Source of the DNA: Mucilaginibacter lappiensis
GTDB taxonomy: Bacteria > Bacteroidota > Bacteroidia > Sphingobacteriales > Sphingobacteriaceae
Reading direction: 5' to 3'
Length of the DNA stretch: 64,000 nucleotides
NCBI RefSeq assembly: GCF_900155965.1
Contig: NZ_FTMG01000007.1
Span: forward strand, 266,510 to 330,509
The notes under the pieces were generated by a model. The model searched no databases. It was not told where the DNA came from and saw only the letters and a list, made by a program, of their open reading frames with translations. Numbering within the stretch: the stretch's first letter is position 1; the number at the start of each line of letters is the position of its first letter. Shown in pieces: positions 8,767 to 17,273 of this stretch. A program made the translations under genes and the position numbers.

Positions 8767-9378
8767 ATGAAGATAATTGCCATTGGCCGCAACTATGCCG
8801 AACATGCCAAAGAATTAAATAACCCGGTGCCTGCCGTTCCGGTTATTTTTATGAAACCCGAAACGGCCATCATTAAGGATAACAAACCTTTTTATCATCC
8901 AGATTTTTCTGACGATGTACATCACGAGATCGAGATCGTTTTAAAAATAAGTAAGGAAGGCAAGCACATCAACGAGAAATTCGCGGCCGGTTACTACGAA
9001 GAAATTGCCTTGGGTATTGATTTTACCGCCCGCGATATACAGAGTAAACATAAAGAAAAGGGCTTGCCCTGGGAGCTGGCTAAAGCATTCGATGGCTCAG
9101 CACCTATCAGCGCTTTTGTGCCTAAAAACAAATTCCGGCAAATTTATGATCTGAATTTCAAACTGGATATAAACGGCGAAACCCGGCAGCAGGGCAATAC
9201 CCGCGATCTGCTGTTTCCGTTTGAAAACATTATTGCCTTTGTTTCACGATATATTACCCTTAAAAAAGGCGACCTTATATTTACCGGTACGCCAGTCGGC
9301 GTATCAAAAGTAAAAGTTGGCGACAGGCTGGAAGGATATTTAGAGGACGAAAAATTGCTTGACTTTTACGTGAAATAA
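8767..9378 (+). CDS. fumarylacetoacetate hydrolase (FAH) family protein
   Basis: Cytosolic metal-dependent C-C hydrolase or decarboxylase of the FAH superfamily, 203 residues, the single-domain short form. The start MKIIAIGRNYAEHAKEL is typical of the YcgM-like acylpyruvase/oxaloacetate decarboxylase branch. Metal ligands are visible as HHEIEI (Glu54, Glu56) and GIDFTARD (Asp85). The substrate loop FTGTPVGVSKVKVGD near the C-terminus is also conserved. It probably hydrolyses an acylpyruvate or decarboxylates oxaloacetate, but the substrate is not fixed by sequence. It lies between two intergenic hairpins and so may be transcribed alone. Confidence 0.92.
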   Translation: MKIIAIGRNYAEHAKELNNPVPAVPVIFMKPETAIIKDNKPFYHPDFSDDVHHEIEIVLKISKEGKHINEKFAAGYYEEIALGIDFTARDIQSKHKEKGLPWELAKAFDGSAPISAFVPKNKFRQIYDLNFKLDINGETRQQGNTRDLLFPFENIIAFVSRYITLKKGDLIFTGTPVGVSKVKVGDRLEGYLEDEKLLDFYVK

Positions 9379-9387
9379 AACATGATC

Positions 9388-9472
9388 AGCCCCACCCAAA
9401 CCCTCCCCGGAAGGGAGGGCTTTAAGCAACAACAGAAAGTCTCCCTTACCGGGGGGAGATTTAGAGGGGGCT
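9388..9472. repeat. GC-rich REP-like intergenic hairpin
   Basis: The arms at 9388-9410 (starting AGCCCCACCCAAACCC) and 9449-9472 (ending TTTAGAGGGGGCT) are complementary with a few mismatches. Inside is a second small hairpin, CCCTCCCCGGAAGGGAGGG. The AGCCCCCTCTAAATCTCCCC type is a known dispersed repeat in this phylum. Confidence 0.85.
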
Positions 9473-9488
9473 AAATTTCAAATAAAAC

Positions 9489-11204
9489 ATGATTAAAAAA
9501 CAGCTGATTACCTTGCTATGCCTCGTTTTTAATTTGGGCATACAGGCACAAACACCCATACAAAGCAGGCAATACCCGCAAAACTATTTTCGCTATCCGC
9601 TTGATTTGCAGCCAACTACGGCCGGTTCATTTGGCGAACTGCGGCCTTCCCACTTTCATTCGGGGCTCGATTTTAAAACCAATCAGCGTACGGGCTATCC
9701 GGTACATGCCGCGGCCGATGGATATGTTTCACGGCTAAGAGTACAATTTGGTGGTTTTGGCAGGGCTGTATACATCACCCATCCCAATGGCTATACTACC
9801 GTTTACGGTCACCTCGAAGCTTTTTCGCCGGCTATAGCAGCCCTGGTAAAAGCGTACCAATATGAGCACCAAACTTACGAGGCCGATTTTAACCTTGATG
9901 CTAAAAAAGTACCGCTTCAAAAAGGCGAGGTATTTGCCATGTCTGGCAATGCCGGTGCATCAGCCGGGCCGCACGTCCATTTCGAGATCAGGGATACCCA
10001 AACAGAAGAAACTATTAACCCGCAATTGTTTGGCCTAACCATTCCAGACAGGGTTCCGCCTTCCATTACTTCTATTGGTATCTACCATCTCAATGGAAGT
10101 TCCTTCAGCGAAAAAACACCTAAAGAGTTTCTGGCAGTAACCGGAGCCACCGGGACCGGCAATTATCGCTTACTAAAACCACAGATTTTGCACCTGAGTG
10201 GTTATGTAGGTTTCGGCATCAATACTACAGACATGAACAGTGCTTCTGCCAATCATAATGGTATTTACTCGCTGGAGTTAAAGCTCGACGGTCAAACCGT
10301 GTATACTTTTACCGTAGAACGCTTTGCCTTTGATCAAACCCATGCCATCAACGCTTATATTGATTATCCCGCTTTTGAATCATCACGCCGTTGGATGCAA
10401 AAGTGCTTTATATTGCCGGGCAGTCATATATCCCTTTACCCCCAATCCATCAACCGGGGCATCATGACTTTTGATGATAATGCCCTGCATGATGTGGAAT
10501 ATGTTGTAAAAGATGTGGCGGGCAACGTATCTACCTTAAAGCTAAAAGTACAGTCTGAAAAATTCACACCTCCCGCTTATAAAATAACAGGAACACTATT
10601 TCATTTTGATAAAAAAAGCGAGTTTAGTACTGATAAGGTAAAAGTGAGCATCATGCCGGGCAATTTGTATGATGATCTGGATTTTATTTATTCCGTATCA
10701 CCCAAACCAGCTTCTGGTTTTTCGCAGGTGCATCATATCCATAACCGCCTCACGCCTATTCATGACAGTTACGATCTTTGGATAAAACCCGATGTCGATC
10801 TGGGTAAATATGCCGATAAAGCGGTTATCGTAAGCATTGCCGGTGGCTGCCAGGGCGGCTATTTCCAGGATGGGTACATAAAATCAAAAGTGACTGCCTT
10901 TGGCGACTATTTTATCAGGATTGATACCATACCGCCGGTAATCCATCCGCTCAATATCCTGAACGGTAAAAGCATGGCAGCGGCCAAAAGTATCAACTTT
11001 AGGATGAGCGATAACCTGTCGGGCATTAAAAGCTATAGCGGCACTATCGACAATAAATGGGTTTTAATGGAGTGGGATTATAAAAGTAAAATACTAAGTT
11101 ATACCTTTAGCGGCGAAATTGCTCCTGGCAAGCACATATTTAAGCTGACAGTTGGCGACAATAAAAATAATTTTTCGGAATTTACAGCCGATTTTTACAG
11201 GTAG
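9489..11204 (+). CDS. M23-family metallopeptidase with large C-terminal extension
   Basis: Exported zinc peptidase that probably cuts peptidoglycan cross-links. The 571-residue protein begins with a signal peptide ending at about residue 20 (NLGIQAQ). The LytM/M23 domain spans about residues 45-180. Its ligands are seen in HFHSGLD (His57 and Asp61) and GPHVHFE (His162, His164), so it should be active. The remaining 390 residues are rich in beta strands and include PPVIHPLNILNG and GKHIFKLTVGDNKNN, which look like Ig-like repeats. This architecture is common in Bacteroidota. No partner genes are adjacent; hairpin elements flank it on both sides. Confidence 0.93.
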   Translation: MIKKQLITLLCLVFNLGIQAQTPIQSRQYPQNYFRYPLDLQPTTAGSFGELRPSHFHSGLDFKTNQRTGYPVHAAADGYVSRLRVQFGGFGRAVYITHPNGYTTVYGHLEAFSPAIAALVKAYQYEHQTYEADFNLDAKKVPLQKGEVFAMSGNAGASAGPHVHFEIRDTQTEETINPQLFGLTIPDRVPPSITSIGIYHLNGSSFSEKTPKEFLAVTGATGTGNYRLLKPQILHLSGYVGFGINTTDMNSASANHNGIYSLELKLDGQTVYTFTVERFAFDQTHAINAYIDYPAFESSRRWMQKCFILPGSHISLYPQSINRGIMTFDDNALHDVEYVVKDVAGNVSTLKLKVQSEKFTPPAYKITGTLFHFDKKSEFSTDKVKVSIMPGNLYDDLDFIYSVSPKPASGFSQVHHIHNRLTPIHDSYDLWIKPDVDLGKYADKAVIVSIAGGCQGGYFQDGYIKSKVTAFGDYFIRIDTIPPVIHPLNILNGKSMAAAKSINFRMSDNLSGIKSYSGTIDNKWVLMEWDYKSKILSYTFSGEIAPGKHIFKLTVGDNKNNFSEFTADFYR

Positions 11205-11280
11205 GGTCGGGATCGTGGTTCGGGGAGCGGGGTTTGTGTTTTGAAAACAACCTACCCCCTCAAACCTCGCTCCCCGACCC
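11204..11280. repeat. GC-rich intergenic inverted repeat
   Basis: Arm 11217-11236 (GGTTCGGGGAGCGGGGTTTG) pairs with 11261-11280 (CAAACCTCGCTCCCCGACCC) with two mismatched pairs. It begins at the M23 stop codon and ends 20 bases before the bcp start. Confidence 0.85.
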
Positions 11281-11300
11281 TCGCAACAAAAACAAAACCT

Positions 11301-11762
11301 ATGGCAACATTAAAAGAAGGCGATAAAGCCCCTGATTTTACGGCAAAAGACCAGAATGGAAAAACCATCACTCTTGCTGATTACAAAGGAAAAAATGTGA
11401 TTCTTTATTTTTATCCAAAAGATGATACCCCGGGCTGTACTGCCGAGTCATGTAACTTTAGGGATAACTATCAGGTTTTATCAAAAATTGGCTTTGAAGT
11501 GATCGGCGTAAGCACCGACGACGAAAAATCGCACAAAAAATTCGAAACCAAATACAGCTTGCCTTTTACCCTCATAGCCGATAACGAAAAACAAATTGTT
11601 GAAGCTTACGGTGTTTGGGTAGAGAAAAACATGTACGGCAAACAATATATGGGCACCGCGCGCACTACTTTCCTGATCAGTGCCGATGGTATCATCAGCA
11701 AAATAATTCACAAGGTTGATACTCAAAATGCTTCACAGCAAATACTCGACCTGATATCATAA
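11301..11762 (+). CDS. bcp: thioredoxin-dependent thiol peroxidase (bacterioferritin comigratory protein)
   Basis: Peroxiredoxin of the Bcp/PrxQ group; it reduces hydrogen peroxide and organic hydroperoxides in the cytoplasm using thioredoxin. The 153-residue protein has the peroxidatic Cys46 in DDTPGCTAES and the resolving Cys51 five residues later, the pattern of the active two-Cys atypical subgroup. The ATG at 11301 is chosen because MATLKEGDKAPDF is the normal family start. The frame stays open 60 bases upstream, but only through the intergenic hairpin. A thioredoxin gene is present at 28742. It runs in the same direction as the transketolase genes that follow after 49 bp. Confidence 0.95.
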   Translation: MATLKEGDKAPDFTAKDQNGKTITLADYKGKNVILYFYPKDDTPGCTAESCNFRDNYQVLSKIGFEVIGVSTDDEKSHKKFETKYSLPFTLIADNEKQIVEAYGVWVEKNMYGKQYMGTARTTFLISADGIISKIIHKVDTQNASQQILDLIS

Positions 11763-11811
11763 ACTTTAAAAACCATATCCAGGCTATTTTAGCCCTTCCC
11801 GAACTTTATTA

Positions 11812-12657
11812 ATGAAACCTACTATTCAAGAATTAGAAAAAACCGCGTCGCAGATCCGTCGCGACATTGTACGTATGGTACACGCCTGCCAATCGGGTCA
11901 CCCGGGTGGTTCATTAGGTTGTACAGACTATTTCACCGCCCTTTACTTTTCGGTAATGAACCACGACTCTAATTTTAATATGGATGCCGTTGGCGAGGAT
12001 ATTTTCTTTTTATCAAACGGGCATATTTCGCCTGTATTTTACAGTACACTGGCTCATGCAGGCTATTTTGACAAAGCCGAGCTGGCTACCTTCCGCAAGC
12101 TGAACACCCGTTTACAGGGTCACCCAACCACGCATGAACACTTACCCGGAGTGCGTATCGCTTCGGGCTCACTAGGTCAGGGTTTATCGGTAGCCATTGG
12201 CGCTGCACTTACTAAAAAGCTGAATGGTGATAAATCATTAGTGTTTACCCTGCATGGCGATGGTGAATTACAGGAAGGACAAATATGGGAAGCTGCCATG
12301 TTTGCACCGCACAATAAAGTTGATAACCTGATATCGACTATTGATGTGAACGGCCAGCAAATTGACGGGCCTACCAACCTGGTACTGTCATTAGGCGATC
12401 TGCATGCCAAATGGGAAGCCTTTGGCTGGGACGTTTTGGAAATGAAAGGTAATGATATGGCCGATGTGGTAAAAACGCTGGAGCTGGCCAAAAGCCGTAC
12501 AGGCCAGGGTAAACCAATCATGATACTGATGCATACCGAAATGGGTTATGGTGTTGATTTTATGGTGGGCAGCCACAAATGGCACGGTGTAGCACCAAAC
12601 GACGAGCAGCTGCAACTAGCCCTCGGTCAACTGGAAGAAACACTGGGCGATTATTGA
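11812..12657 (+). CDS. transketolase, N-terminal (ThDP pyrophosphate-binding) subunit
   Basis: First half of a split transketolase of the pentose phosphate pathway. It transfers two-carbon units between sugar phosphates with thiamine diphosphate. At 281 residues it matches the N-terminal subunit of two-gene transketolases. The HPGGSLG loop is at residues 30-36, and the ThDP/magnesium motif starts GDGE at 149-152 and ends with Asn180. The gene for the C-terminal subunit lies 182 bp downstream in the same direction, separated by a word-repeat element, and both are needed for an active enzyme. A fusion was not lost here by frameshift, because both halves have normal ends. Confidence 0.95.
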   Translation: MKPTIQELEKTASQIRRDIVRMVHACQSGHPGGSLGCTDYFTALYFSVMNHDSNFNMDAVGEDIFFLSNGHISPVFYSTLAHAGYFDKAELATFRKLNTRLQGHPTTHEHLPGVRIASGSLGQGLSVAIGAALTKKLNGDKSLVFTLHGDGELQEGQIWEAAMFAPHNKVDNLISTIDVNGQQIDGPTNLVLSLGDLHAKWEAFGWDVLEMKGNDMADVVKTLELAKSRTGQGKPIMILMHTEMGYGVDFMVGSHKWHGVAPNDEQLQLALGQLEETLGDY

Positions 12658-12669
12658 TTTGCCCTTTTT

Positions 12670-12827
12670 GAGGTTATACGTTGAACGTTTTACGTAATAC
12701 GTTTTAAACTCAATTACCCACTGTTCAATTAAAAATTACGTATAATTTAAGAGGTTATACGTTTTACGTGATACATCTTAATTAAATCAAAAAAACGTAC
12801 AACTTAAAACGTACCACGTACAACCCT
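12670..12827. repeat. 7-bp-period word repeat, three blocks, between the transketolase subunits
   Basis: Block one (12677-12704): TACGTTG, AACGTTT, TACGTAA, TACGTTT. Block two (12758-12778): TACGTTT, TACGTGA, TACATCT. Block three (12793-12827) is the inverse: AAACGTA, CAACTTA, AAACGTA, CCACGTA, CAACCCT. The string GAGGTTATACGTT also occurs twice as a direct repeat. Confidence 0.85.
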
Positions 12828-12839
12828 CTCACAACAGAA

Positions 12840-13814
12840 ATGAAGAAGTACACTTACACAGATAAAAAAGATACCCGCTCGGGCTTTGGCGCCGGGCTGC
12901 TGGAAGCCGGCAGAAAAAACGACCAGGTAGTGGCCCTTTGCGCCGACCTGATCGGATCGTTAAAAATGAATGATTTCATCAAAGAATTTCCTGAGCGTTT
13001 TGTACAGGTTGGCATTGCCGAAGCTAACATGATGGGTATTGCCGCCGGTATGACCATTGGTGGTAAAATTCCGTTTACAGGCACTTTCGCCAACTTTTCA
13101 ACCGGCAGGGTTTATGACCAGATCCGCCAGTCGATAGCCTACTCTAACAAAAACGTAAAAATTTGTGCCTCACACGCTGGTTTAACCCTGGGCGAAGATG
13201 GCGCTACCCACCAGATCCTGGAAGATGTCGGCTTGATGAAAATGTTGCCTGGTATGACCGTGATCAACACCTGCGATTATAACCAAACCAAAGCCGCTAC
13301 CCTGGCTATTGCCGAGTATGAAGGTCCGGTTTACCTGCGTTTTGGTCGCCCGGTGGTACCTATTTTTACCGACCCTGATCAAAAATTTGAGATTGGTAAG
13401 GCCTGGATGGTGAATGAAGGCGCAGATGTAAGTATATTTGCCACAGGTCATTTGGTATGGCAAGCCATATTAGCCGGCGAAATGTTGGCTGAGGAAGGTA
13501 TTGATGCCGAGATTATTAACATACATACCATAAAACCTTTAGATGCCGAAGCCGTATTAGAGTCGGTAGCAAAAACAGGTTGTGTGGTAACTGCCGAAGA
13601 GCATAACCGCCTGGGTGGTTTGGGCGACAGTATTGCACAGGTGCTGGCTGTACATAACCCAACACCGCAGGAGTATGTAGCCGTTAATGATAGCTTTGGC
13701 GAAAGCGGTACACCAGAGCAGCTAATGACCAAGTATGGCCTTGATGCTGAACATATTGTACTGGCTGCAAAAAAGGTAATGAAAAGAAAACAAAATGCGG
13801 TAATTAGCATTTAA
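12840..13814 (+). CDS. transketolase, C-terminal (pyrimidine-binding) subunit
   Basis: Second half of the split transketolase, 324 residues. It contains the pyrimidine-binding domain (residues about 5-175) and the C-terminal transketolase domain (about 190-310). The conserved catalytic Glu is in VGIAEANMMGIAAG (Glu61), which activates the ThDP aminopyrimidine. The stretch FANFSTGRVYDQIRQSIAYSNKNVKI is typical of the family. The next gene, an ECF sigma factor, starts only 16 bp after the stop codon, so the sigma factor is probably read from the same transcript. That is an unusual link between central metabolism and a regulator. Confidence 0.95.
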   Translation: MKKYTYTDKKDTRSGFGAGLLEAGRKNDQVVALCADLIGSLKMNDFIKEFPERFVQVGIAEANMMGIAAGMTIGGKIPFTGTFANFSTGRVYDQIRQSIAYSNKNVKICASHAGLTLGEDGATHQILEDVGLMKMLPGMTVINTCDYNQTKAATLAIAEYEGPVYLRFGRPVVPIFTDPDQKFEIGKAWMVNEGADVSIFATGHLVWQAILAGEMLAEEGIDAEIINIHTIKPLDAEAVLESVAKTGCVVTAEEHNRLGGLGDSIAQVLAVHNPTPQEYVAVNDSFGESGTPEQLMTKYGLDAEHIVLAAKKVMKRKQNAVISI

Positions 13815-13830
13815 CTATAAAAATTGAAAA

Positions 13831-14385
13831 ATGTCGTTGCAGGTTGAAGATTCAGAGATTTTAAGTAAGTTCCAGGACGAAAAAACACGTAACGAAGCGT
13901 TTAACCTGTTATTGAAAAAATACCAGCAAAAAATTTACTGGCACATCCGCCGCATGGTTGTTGACCATGACGATGCGGACGACCTGGTGCAGGATGTTTT
14001 TATAAAGGTTTGGAAAAACCTGCTGGGTTTTAGAAACGACGCACAACTGTATACCTGGATGTACCGGATAGCATCCAACGAGTGTATTACTTTTTTGAAT
14101 AAGAAAAAACAAAAAAATAATATACCGTTGGATGATGTAGCTTATGAACTGGCAGATTCACTAGCCGATTCAACCTATTTTAATGGTGACCAGGCACAGC
14201 GCAAATTGCAGGAAGCCTTGTTAACTCTGCCCGAGAAACAACGTCTGGTTTTCAACATGAAGTATTATGATGATATGAAATATGAAGAAATATCGGATGT
14301 TTTGGGCACAAGTGTGGGCGCTTTAAAGGCGTCTTTTCACCTGGCTGTCAAGAAGATAGAGGCTTTTTTATTGTCGAGAGATTAA
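13831..14385 (+). CDS. ECF-type RNA polymerase sigma factor
   Basis: A 184-residue sigma-70-family factor of the extracytoplasmic function group. Region 2 (about residues 25-95) includes HDDADDLVQDVFIKVWKN and the -10 recognition helix around YTWMYRIASNECITFLNKKK. Region 4 (about 125-180) includes LPEKQRLVFNMKYYDDMKYEEISDVLGTSVGALKASFHLAVKKI, a helix-turn-helix for the -35 element. Regions 1 and 3 are absent, as expected. It is followed by a membrane protein with an internal repeat and a Spy-like exported protein, an order common in Bacteroidota where the first membrane protein probably controls the sigma factor. The signal it answers to is unknown. Confidence 0.95.
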   Translation: MSLQVEDSEILSKFQDEKTRNEAFNLLLKKYQQKIYWHIRRMVVDHDDADDLVQDVFIKVWKNLLGFRNDAQLYTWMYRIASNECITFLNKKKQKNNIPLDDVAYELADSLADSTYFNGDQAQRKLQEALLTLPEKQRLVFNMKYYDDMKYEEISDVLGTSVGALKASFHLAVKKIEAFLLSRD

Positions 14386-14446
14386 ATTCAAAATTAATAC
14401 AGAATTACGTTAAACCTTTTAGCAATAAATTCATCTATAGTACTGT

Positions 14447-15394
14447 ATGAAAAGCGATATGGACAATAGGGAGTGGCTGGATGATTATGAATCACTGAAA
14501 CGGATCGATGCCAAGAATCCGTTCCTGGTTCCGCCTGGCTATTTCGATGAATTAGCGCAGCATATAACATCACGCATAAGGCTGGAAGAGTTGAAAAACT
14601 CATCTACAGGGTTTTCCGTGCCTGAAAACTACTTTGATCAATTAAGCAGTAACATACAAAGCCGCATACGTGTTGAAGACGCTGTGAACATACAGGACTC
14701 CGGTTTTACCGTACCTGAAAATTATTTTGACGAGCTTGGCAGCAACATTCAAAGCAGGATAACGATTGAGGAGGCATTAAACCCGGAGCATCAGGGTTTT
14801 AGTGTACCCGAAAATTATTTTAACGAACTGAGCAATAGTATCCAAAGCAGGATAGCTATTGAACAGCATATCAACAGCGAAGCCGAAAGCTTCACCGTGC
14901 CCGAAAATTACTTCGAAACACTGAGCAGTAATATTCAAAGCAGGATAGCTGTTGAGCAGCATATCAACAGCGAGGCCGAAAGCTTTACTGTGCCTGAGAA
15001 CTATTTTGAGCAGTTAAACCAGAATATTTTAAATAAAACCGTTAACGAGAATGAGGTAGTTACTGCCAAAAGCTTTACCTTGCCCGTGGCAGCTAAAAAG
15101 AAAGGTATCGTACGCAGGATGTTCGCGTCACCAACCTTCAGGTATGCAACAGCGGCCTGCTTTGCCCTGATATTGGGCATTGGTGTGGTGATCAGAAATG
15201 GCGATTCACCTGTAAAACATGATCATTCTTTTTTACATGAACAACTATCAACAGTGCCGGTTGATGAAATTAAGAGTTACCTGCAATTACACGCAGATGC
15301 AAGCGATACCCGTACCCTGATGGATGGAGGACAGCAAATTAACAGTGCAAATTTGGATGAAGACCTGTCAGACTATTTGGATACTACTAATTAA
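14447..15394 (+). CDS. putative sigma-factor partner: single-pass membrane protein with six 31-residue VPENYF repeats
   Basis: A 315-residue protein directly after the ECF sigma gene. The cytoplasmic N-terminal part consists of repeats starting at VPPGYF (residue 28) and VPENYF (58, 89, 120, 151, 182), a spacing of 30-31 residues, with a degenerate seventh at about 211 (FTLP). Each unit reads roughly F[ST]VPENYFxxLxxxIQSRIxxE. One membrane segment follows (about 232-250, FRYATAACFALILGIGVVI), and the last 65 residues are acidic and would be periplasmic. The position and topology fit an anti-sigma factor, but no zinc-binding or known anti-sigma domain is visible. Single VPxxYF motifs occur in related proteins; the multiplication is unusual. 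Confidence 0.8.
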   Translation: MKSDMDNREWLDDYESLKRIDAKNPFLVPPGYFDELAQHITSRIRLEELKNSSTGFSVPENYFDQLSSNIQSRIRVEDAVNIQDSGFTVPENYFDELGSNIQSRITIEEALNPEHQGFSVPENYFNELSNSIQSRIAIEQHINSEAESFTVPENYFETLSSNIQSRIAVEQHINSEAESFTVPENYFEQLNQNILNKTVNENEVVTAKSFTLPVAAKKKGIVRRMFASPTFRYATAACFALILGIGVVIRNGDSPVKHDHSFLHEQLSTVPVDEIKSYLQLHADASDTRTLMDGGQQINSANLDEDLSDYLDTTN

Positions 15395-15406
15395 CGATAC
15401 TTTTTA

Positions 15407-15895
15407 ATGCGTATATTGATCAGGCATATTTTTATTTTATTTTTTATAATAGCAGCGGGTTACCAATCCTTTGCACAGGCAAATAACAGCCTGGTGCAAA
15501 AGCAAAAGATAACCCCTGCCCCTTTGCGTGACAAAAAAGGAACTGGTAAAAGACTAGAAGCAGCCCGCGACAGGTTCATTACCAAACAGCTCAATCTTAC
15601 TGATGAAGAATCTACCAAGTTTTGGCCGATTTATCGTCAATATCAACAAGAGCTCACTGCCGTTAACGTACTCAAGCGTTTAAATAACTCCAGTGCCGCA
15701 GCCAATGGTACCGAGCAAATAGATAAAGAAATTTATTACGAAAGTCAGCAGGTAGCCATACGCAAGCGTTATAAAGACGCTTTTCTGAAAATACTCCCCC
15801 CCGAAAAAGTGAGCGAGCTTTACAAAAGCGAACGCGAGTTCCGCGATGAGCTCATCAAACAACTCAGCGAACGCAGCGAAAGAGCAGGAAATTAA
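15407..15895 (+). CDS. Spy/CpxP-like exported protein
   Basis: A 162-residue exported protein. The signal peptide is FILFFIIAAGYQSFAQA (about residues 8-24). The mature part is almost all helix with many charged residues: LNLTDEESTKFWPIYRQYQQEL and ILPPEKVSELYKSEREFRDELIKQLSER. The LT-x-E-E...FWPIYRQY pattern resembles the LTxxQ motif of Spy/CpxP periplasmic chaperones and stress sensors. It is the third gene of a likely operon with the ECF sigma factor and its membrane partner (12-bp gap), so it may report envelope stress to that system. The stop codon is immediately followed by a perfect heptamer tandem. Confidence 0.8.
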   Translation: MRILIRHIFILFFIIAAGYQSFAQANNSLVQKQKITPAPLRDKKGTGKRLEAARDRFITKQLNLTDEESTKFWPIYRQYQQELTAVNVLKRLNNSSAAANGTEQIDKEIYYESQQVAIRKRYKDAFLKILPPEKVSELYKSEREFRDELIKQLSERSERAGN

Positions 15896-15965
15896 GTCTT
15901 TAGTCTTTAGTCTTTAGTCTTTAGTCTTTAGTCTTTAGTCTTTAGTCTTTAGTCTTTAGTCTTTA
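15896..15965. repeat. ten perfect tandem copies of GTCTTTA
   Basis: Seventy bases made of ten identical heptamers, starting on the first base after a TAA stop codon. Perfect identity across all copies suggests recent expansion or ongoing slippage. Confidence 0.97.
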
Positions 15966-16030
15966 GTGACAATTCCTATTGACCTTACTTGTTTTGATTC
16001 CGGTTCAATTTATATTCCTGCATTAAAACC

Positions 16031-16038
16031 TATCTTTG
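16031..16038 (+). promoter_or_regulatory. candidate -7 box for the aminotransferase (TATCTTTG)
   Basis: Exact TAnnTTTG match between the GTCTTTA tandem and its inverted partner. A transcript starting a few bases later could not use the GTG at 15966, which supports the ATG at 16083 as the real start of the aminotransferase. Confidence 0.5.
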
Positions 16039-16046
16039 CTTCCGAT

Positions 16047-16081
16047 AACTTAGGACTCAGAACTAAAAACTTACGACTTAA
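16047..16081. repeat. inverted partner of the GTCTTTA tandem, 7-bp period
   Basis: Heptamers AACTTAG, GACTCAG, AACTAAA, AACTTAC, GACTTAA end one base before the ATG at 16083. They are diverged complements of the perfect tandem upstream, so only one arm has been homogenised. Confidence 0.75.
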
Positions 16082-16082
16082 A

Positions 16083-17273
16083 ATGCCTACCCTTCGCCAG
16101 CTCTTTTTAGCCAATAATGCGCAAACCACTAATTTTCCGCTGTTGCTGGAGTTTGAACGGGCCGAAGGCGTATATATGTATGATACGGCAGGCAAAGCCC
16201 ATACCGACCTCATATCGGGCATTGGCGTAAGCAGCCTGGGACACGGCAACCCGAAAGTGATAGCAGCCATTAAGCACCAGGTTGACCAATATATGCACCT
16301 CATGGTTTATGGCGAATATGTACAAACTCCGCAAGTTCGCTTTGCCGAAAAGCTGGTATCTGTACTACCCCCAAATCTACAATCGGTATATTTTACCAAC
16401 TCGGGAGCCGAAGCCGTTGAGGGGGCTTTAAAACTCGCCAAACGCTATACAGGCCGTCAGCAGATCATCGCTTGCCACAACTCCTACCATGGCAGTACAC
16501 AGGGCGCCCTAAGCGTTATGGGTAACGAAGAATTTAAACAGGCTTATCGTCCCCTATTACCTGGTGTGAGTTTTATCCGTTTTAATGAGGAGGATGATCT
16601 GAAACTGATCAACGATCAGATCGCCTGCGTCATTATCGAAACTATACAGGGCGAAGCCGGTATCCGCGTACCCGATGCCAGTTACCTGCAAGCACTGCGC
16701 AAACGCTGCGACGAAACCGGCACTTTACTAATACTGGATGAAATACAGGCCGCTTTTGGTCGCACGGGCAAACTTTTTGCTTTTGAACATTTTGGCATTG
16801 TGCCAGATATCCTGCTGCTGGCCAAAGCGCTGGGAGGCGGTATGCCTGTAGGCGCTTTCATCTCCTCCAACACCATCATGAGCGCGCTCAAAGAAAACCC
16901 CATCCTGGGCCATATTACCACCTTTGGAGGGCACCCCGTATGCTGTGCGGCAGGATTGGCCGCATTGGAAGTATTATTAGAAGAAAACCTGGTATCCGGC
17001 GTAGCCGAAAAAGAAGCACTGTTCCGCAAGCTGCTGATTCATCCGGCTATTAAACAAATTCGGGGTAAAGGACTGATGCTGGCCATTGAACTGGACAGTT
17101 TTGATCTTAACAAAAAAATAATTGACCGCTGTATTGAACACGGCATCATCACCGACTGGTTTCTGCATTGCAGCAATTCCATGCGCATAGCTCCTCCGCT
17201 TATCATCACTCCACAACAAATTGAACATGCCTGCGAGGTGATATTGGAGGCTGTTGGGTATTATACGGCATAA
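16083..17273 (+). CDS. class III PLP-dependent aminotransferase
   Basis: Pyridoxal-phosphate enzyme of the acetylornithine/4-aminobutyrate/ornithine aminotransferase class, 396 residues. The PLP phosphate loop is NSGAEAVEGALKLAKRY (107-121), the PLP ring contacts are in LILDEIQAAFGRTGK (Asp219, Gln222), and the Schiff-base lysine is Lys248 in LLLAKALGGGMPVGAF. The ATG at 16083 is preferred over the upstream GTG because MPTLRQLFL gives a normal family N-terminus and a promoter box lies between the two. No arginine or GABA genes are adjacent, so the amino donor cannot be assigned. Proteins of this type in Bacteroidota are usually annotated as aspartate aminotransferase family. Confidence 0.93.
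   Translation: MPTLRQLFLANNAQTTNFPLLLEFERAEGVYMYDTAGKAHTDLISGIGVSSLGHGNPKVIAAIKHQVDQYMHLMVYGEYVQTPQVRFAEKLVSVLPPNLQSVYFTNSGAEAVEGALKLAKRYTGRQQIIACHNSYHGSTQGALSVMGNEEFKQAYRPLLPGVSFIRFNEEDDLKLINDQIACVIIETIQGEAGIRVPDASYLQALRKRCDETGTLLILDEIQAAFGRTGKLFAFEHFGIVPDILLLAKALGGGMPVGAFISSNTIMSALKENPILGHITTFGGHPVCCAAGLAALEVLLEENLVSGVAEKEALFRKLLIHPAIKQIRGKGLMLAIELDSFDLNKKIIDRCIEHGIITDWFLHCSNSMRIAPPLIITPQQIEHACEVILEAVGYYTA

Noticed and set aside
8640..8822. Small ORF across the word repeat and the FAH start
   Set aside because: Its codons are the repeat arms; phenylalanine-rich, no start signal, and overlapping a real gene in another frame.
12658..12839. Frameshift splitting one transketolase gene in two
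   Set aside because: Both halves have normal ends and the two-gene form is common; a word-repeat element lies between.
15896..15965. CRISPR-like repeats
   Set aside because: The ten copies are direct heptamers without spacers, so this is a microsatellite-type tandem.
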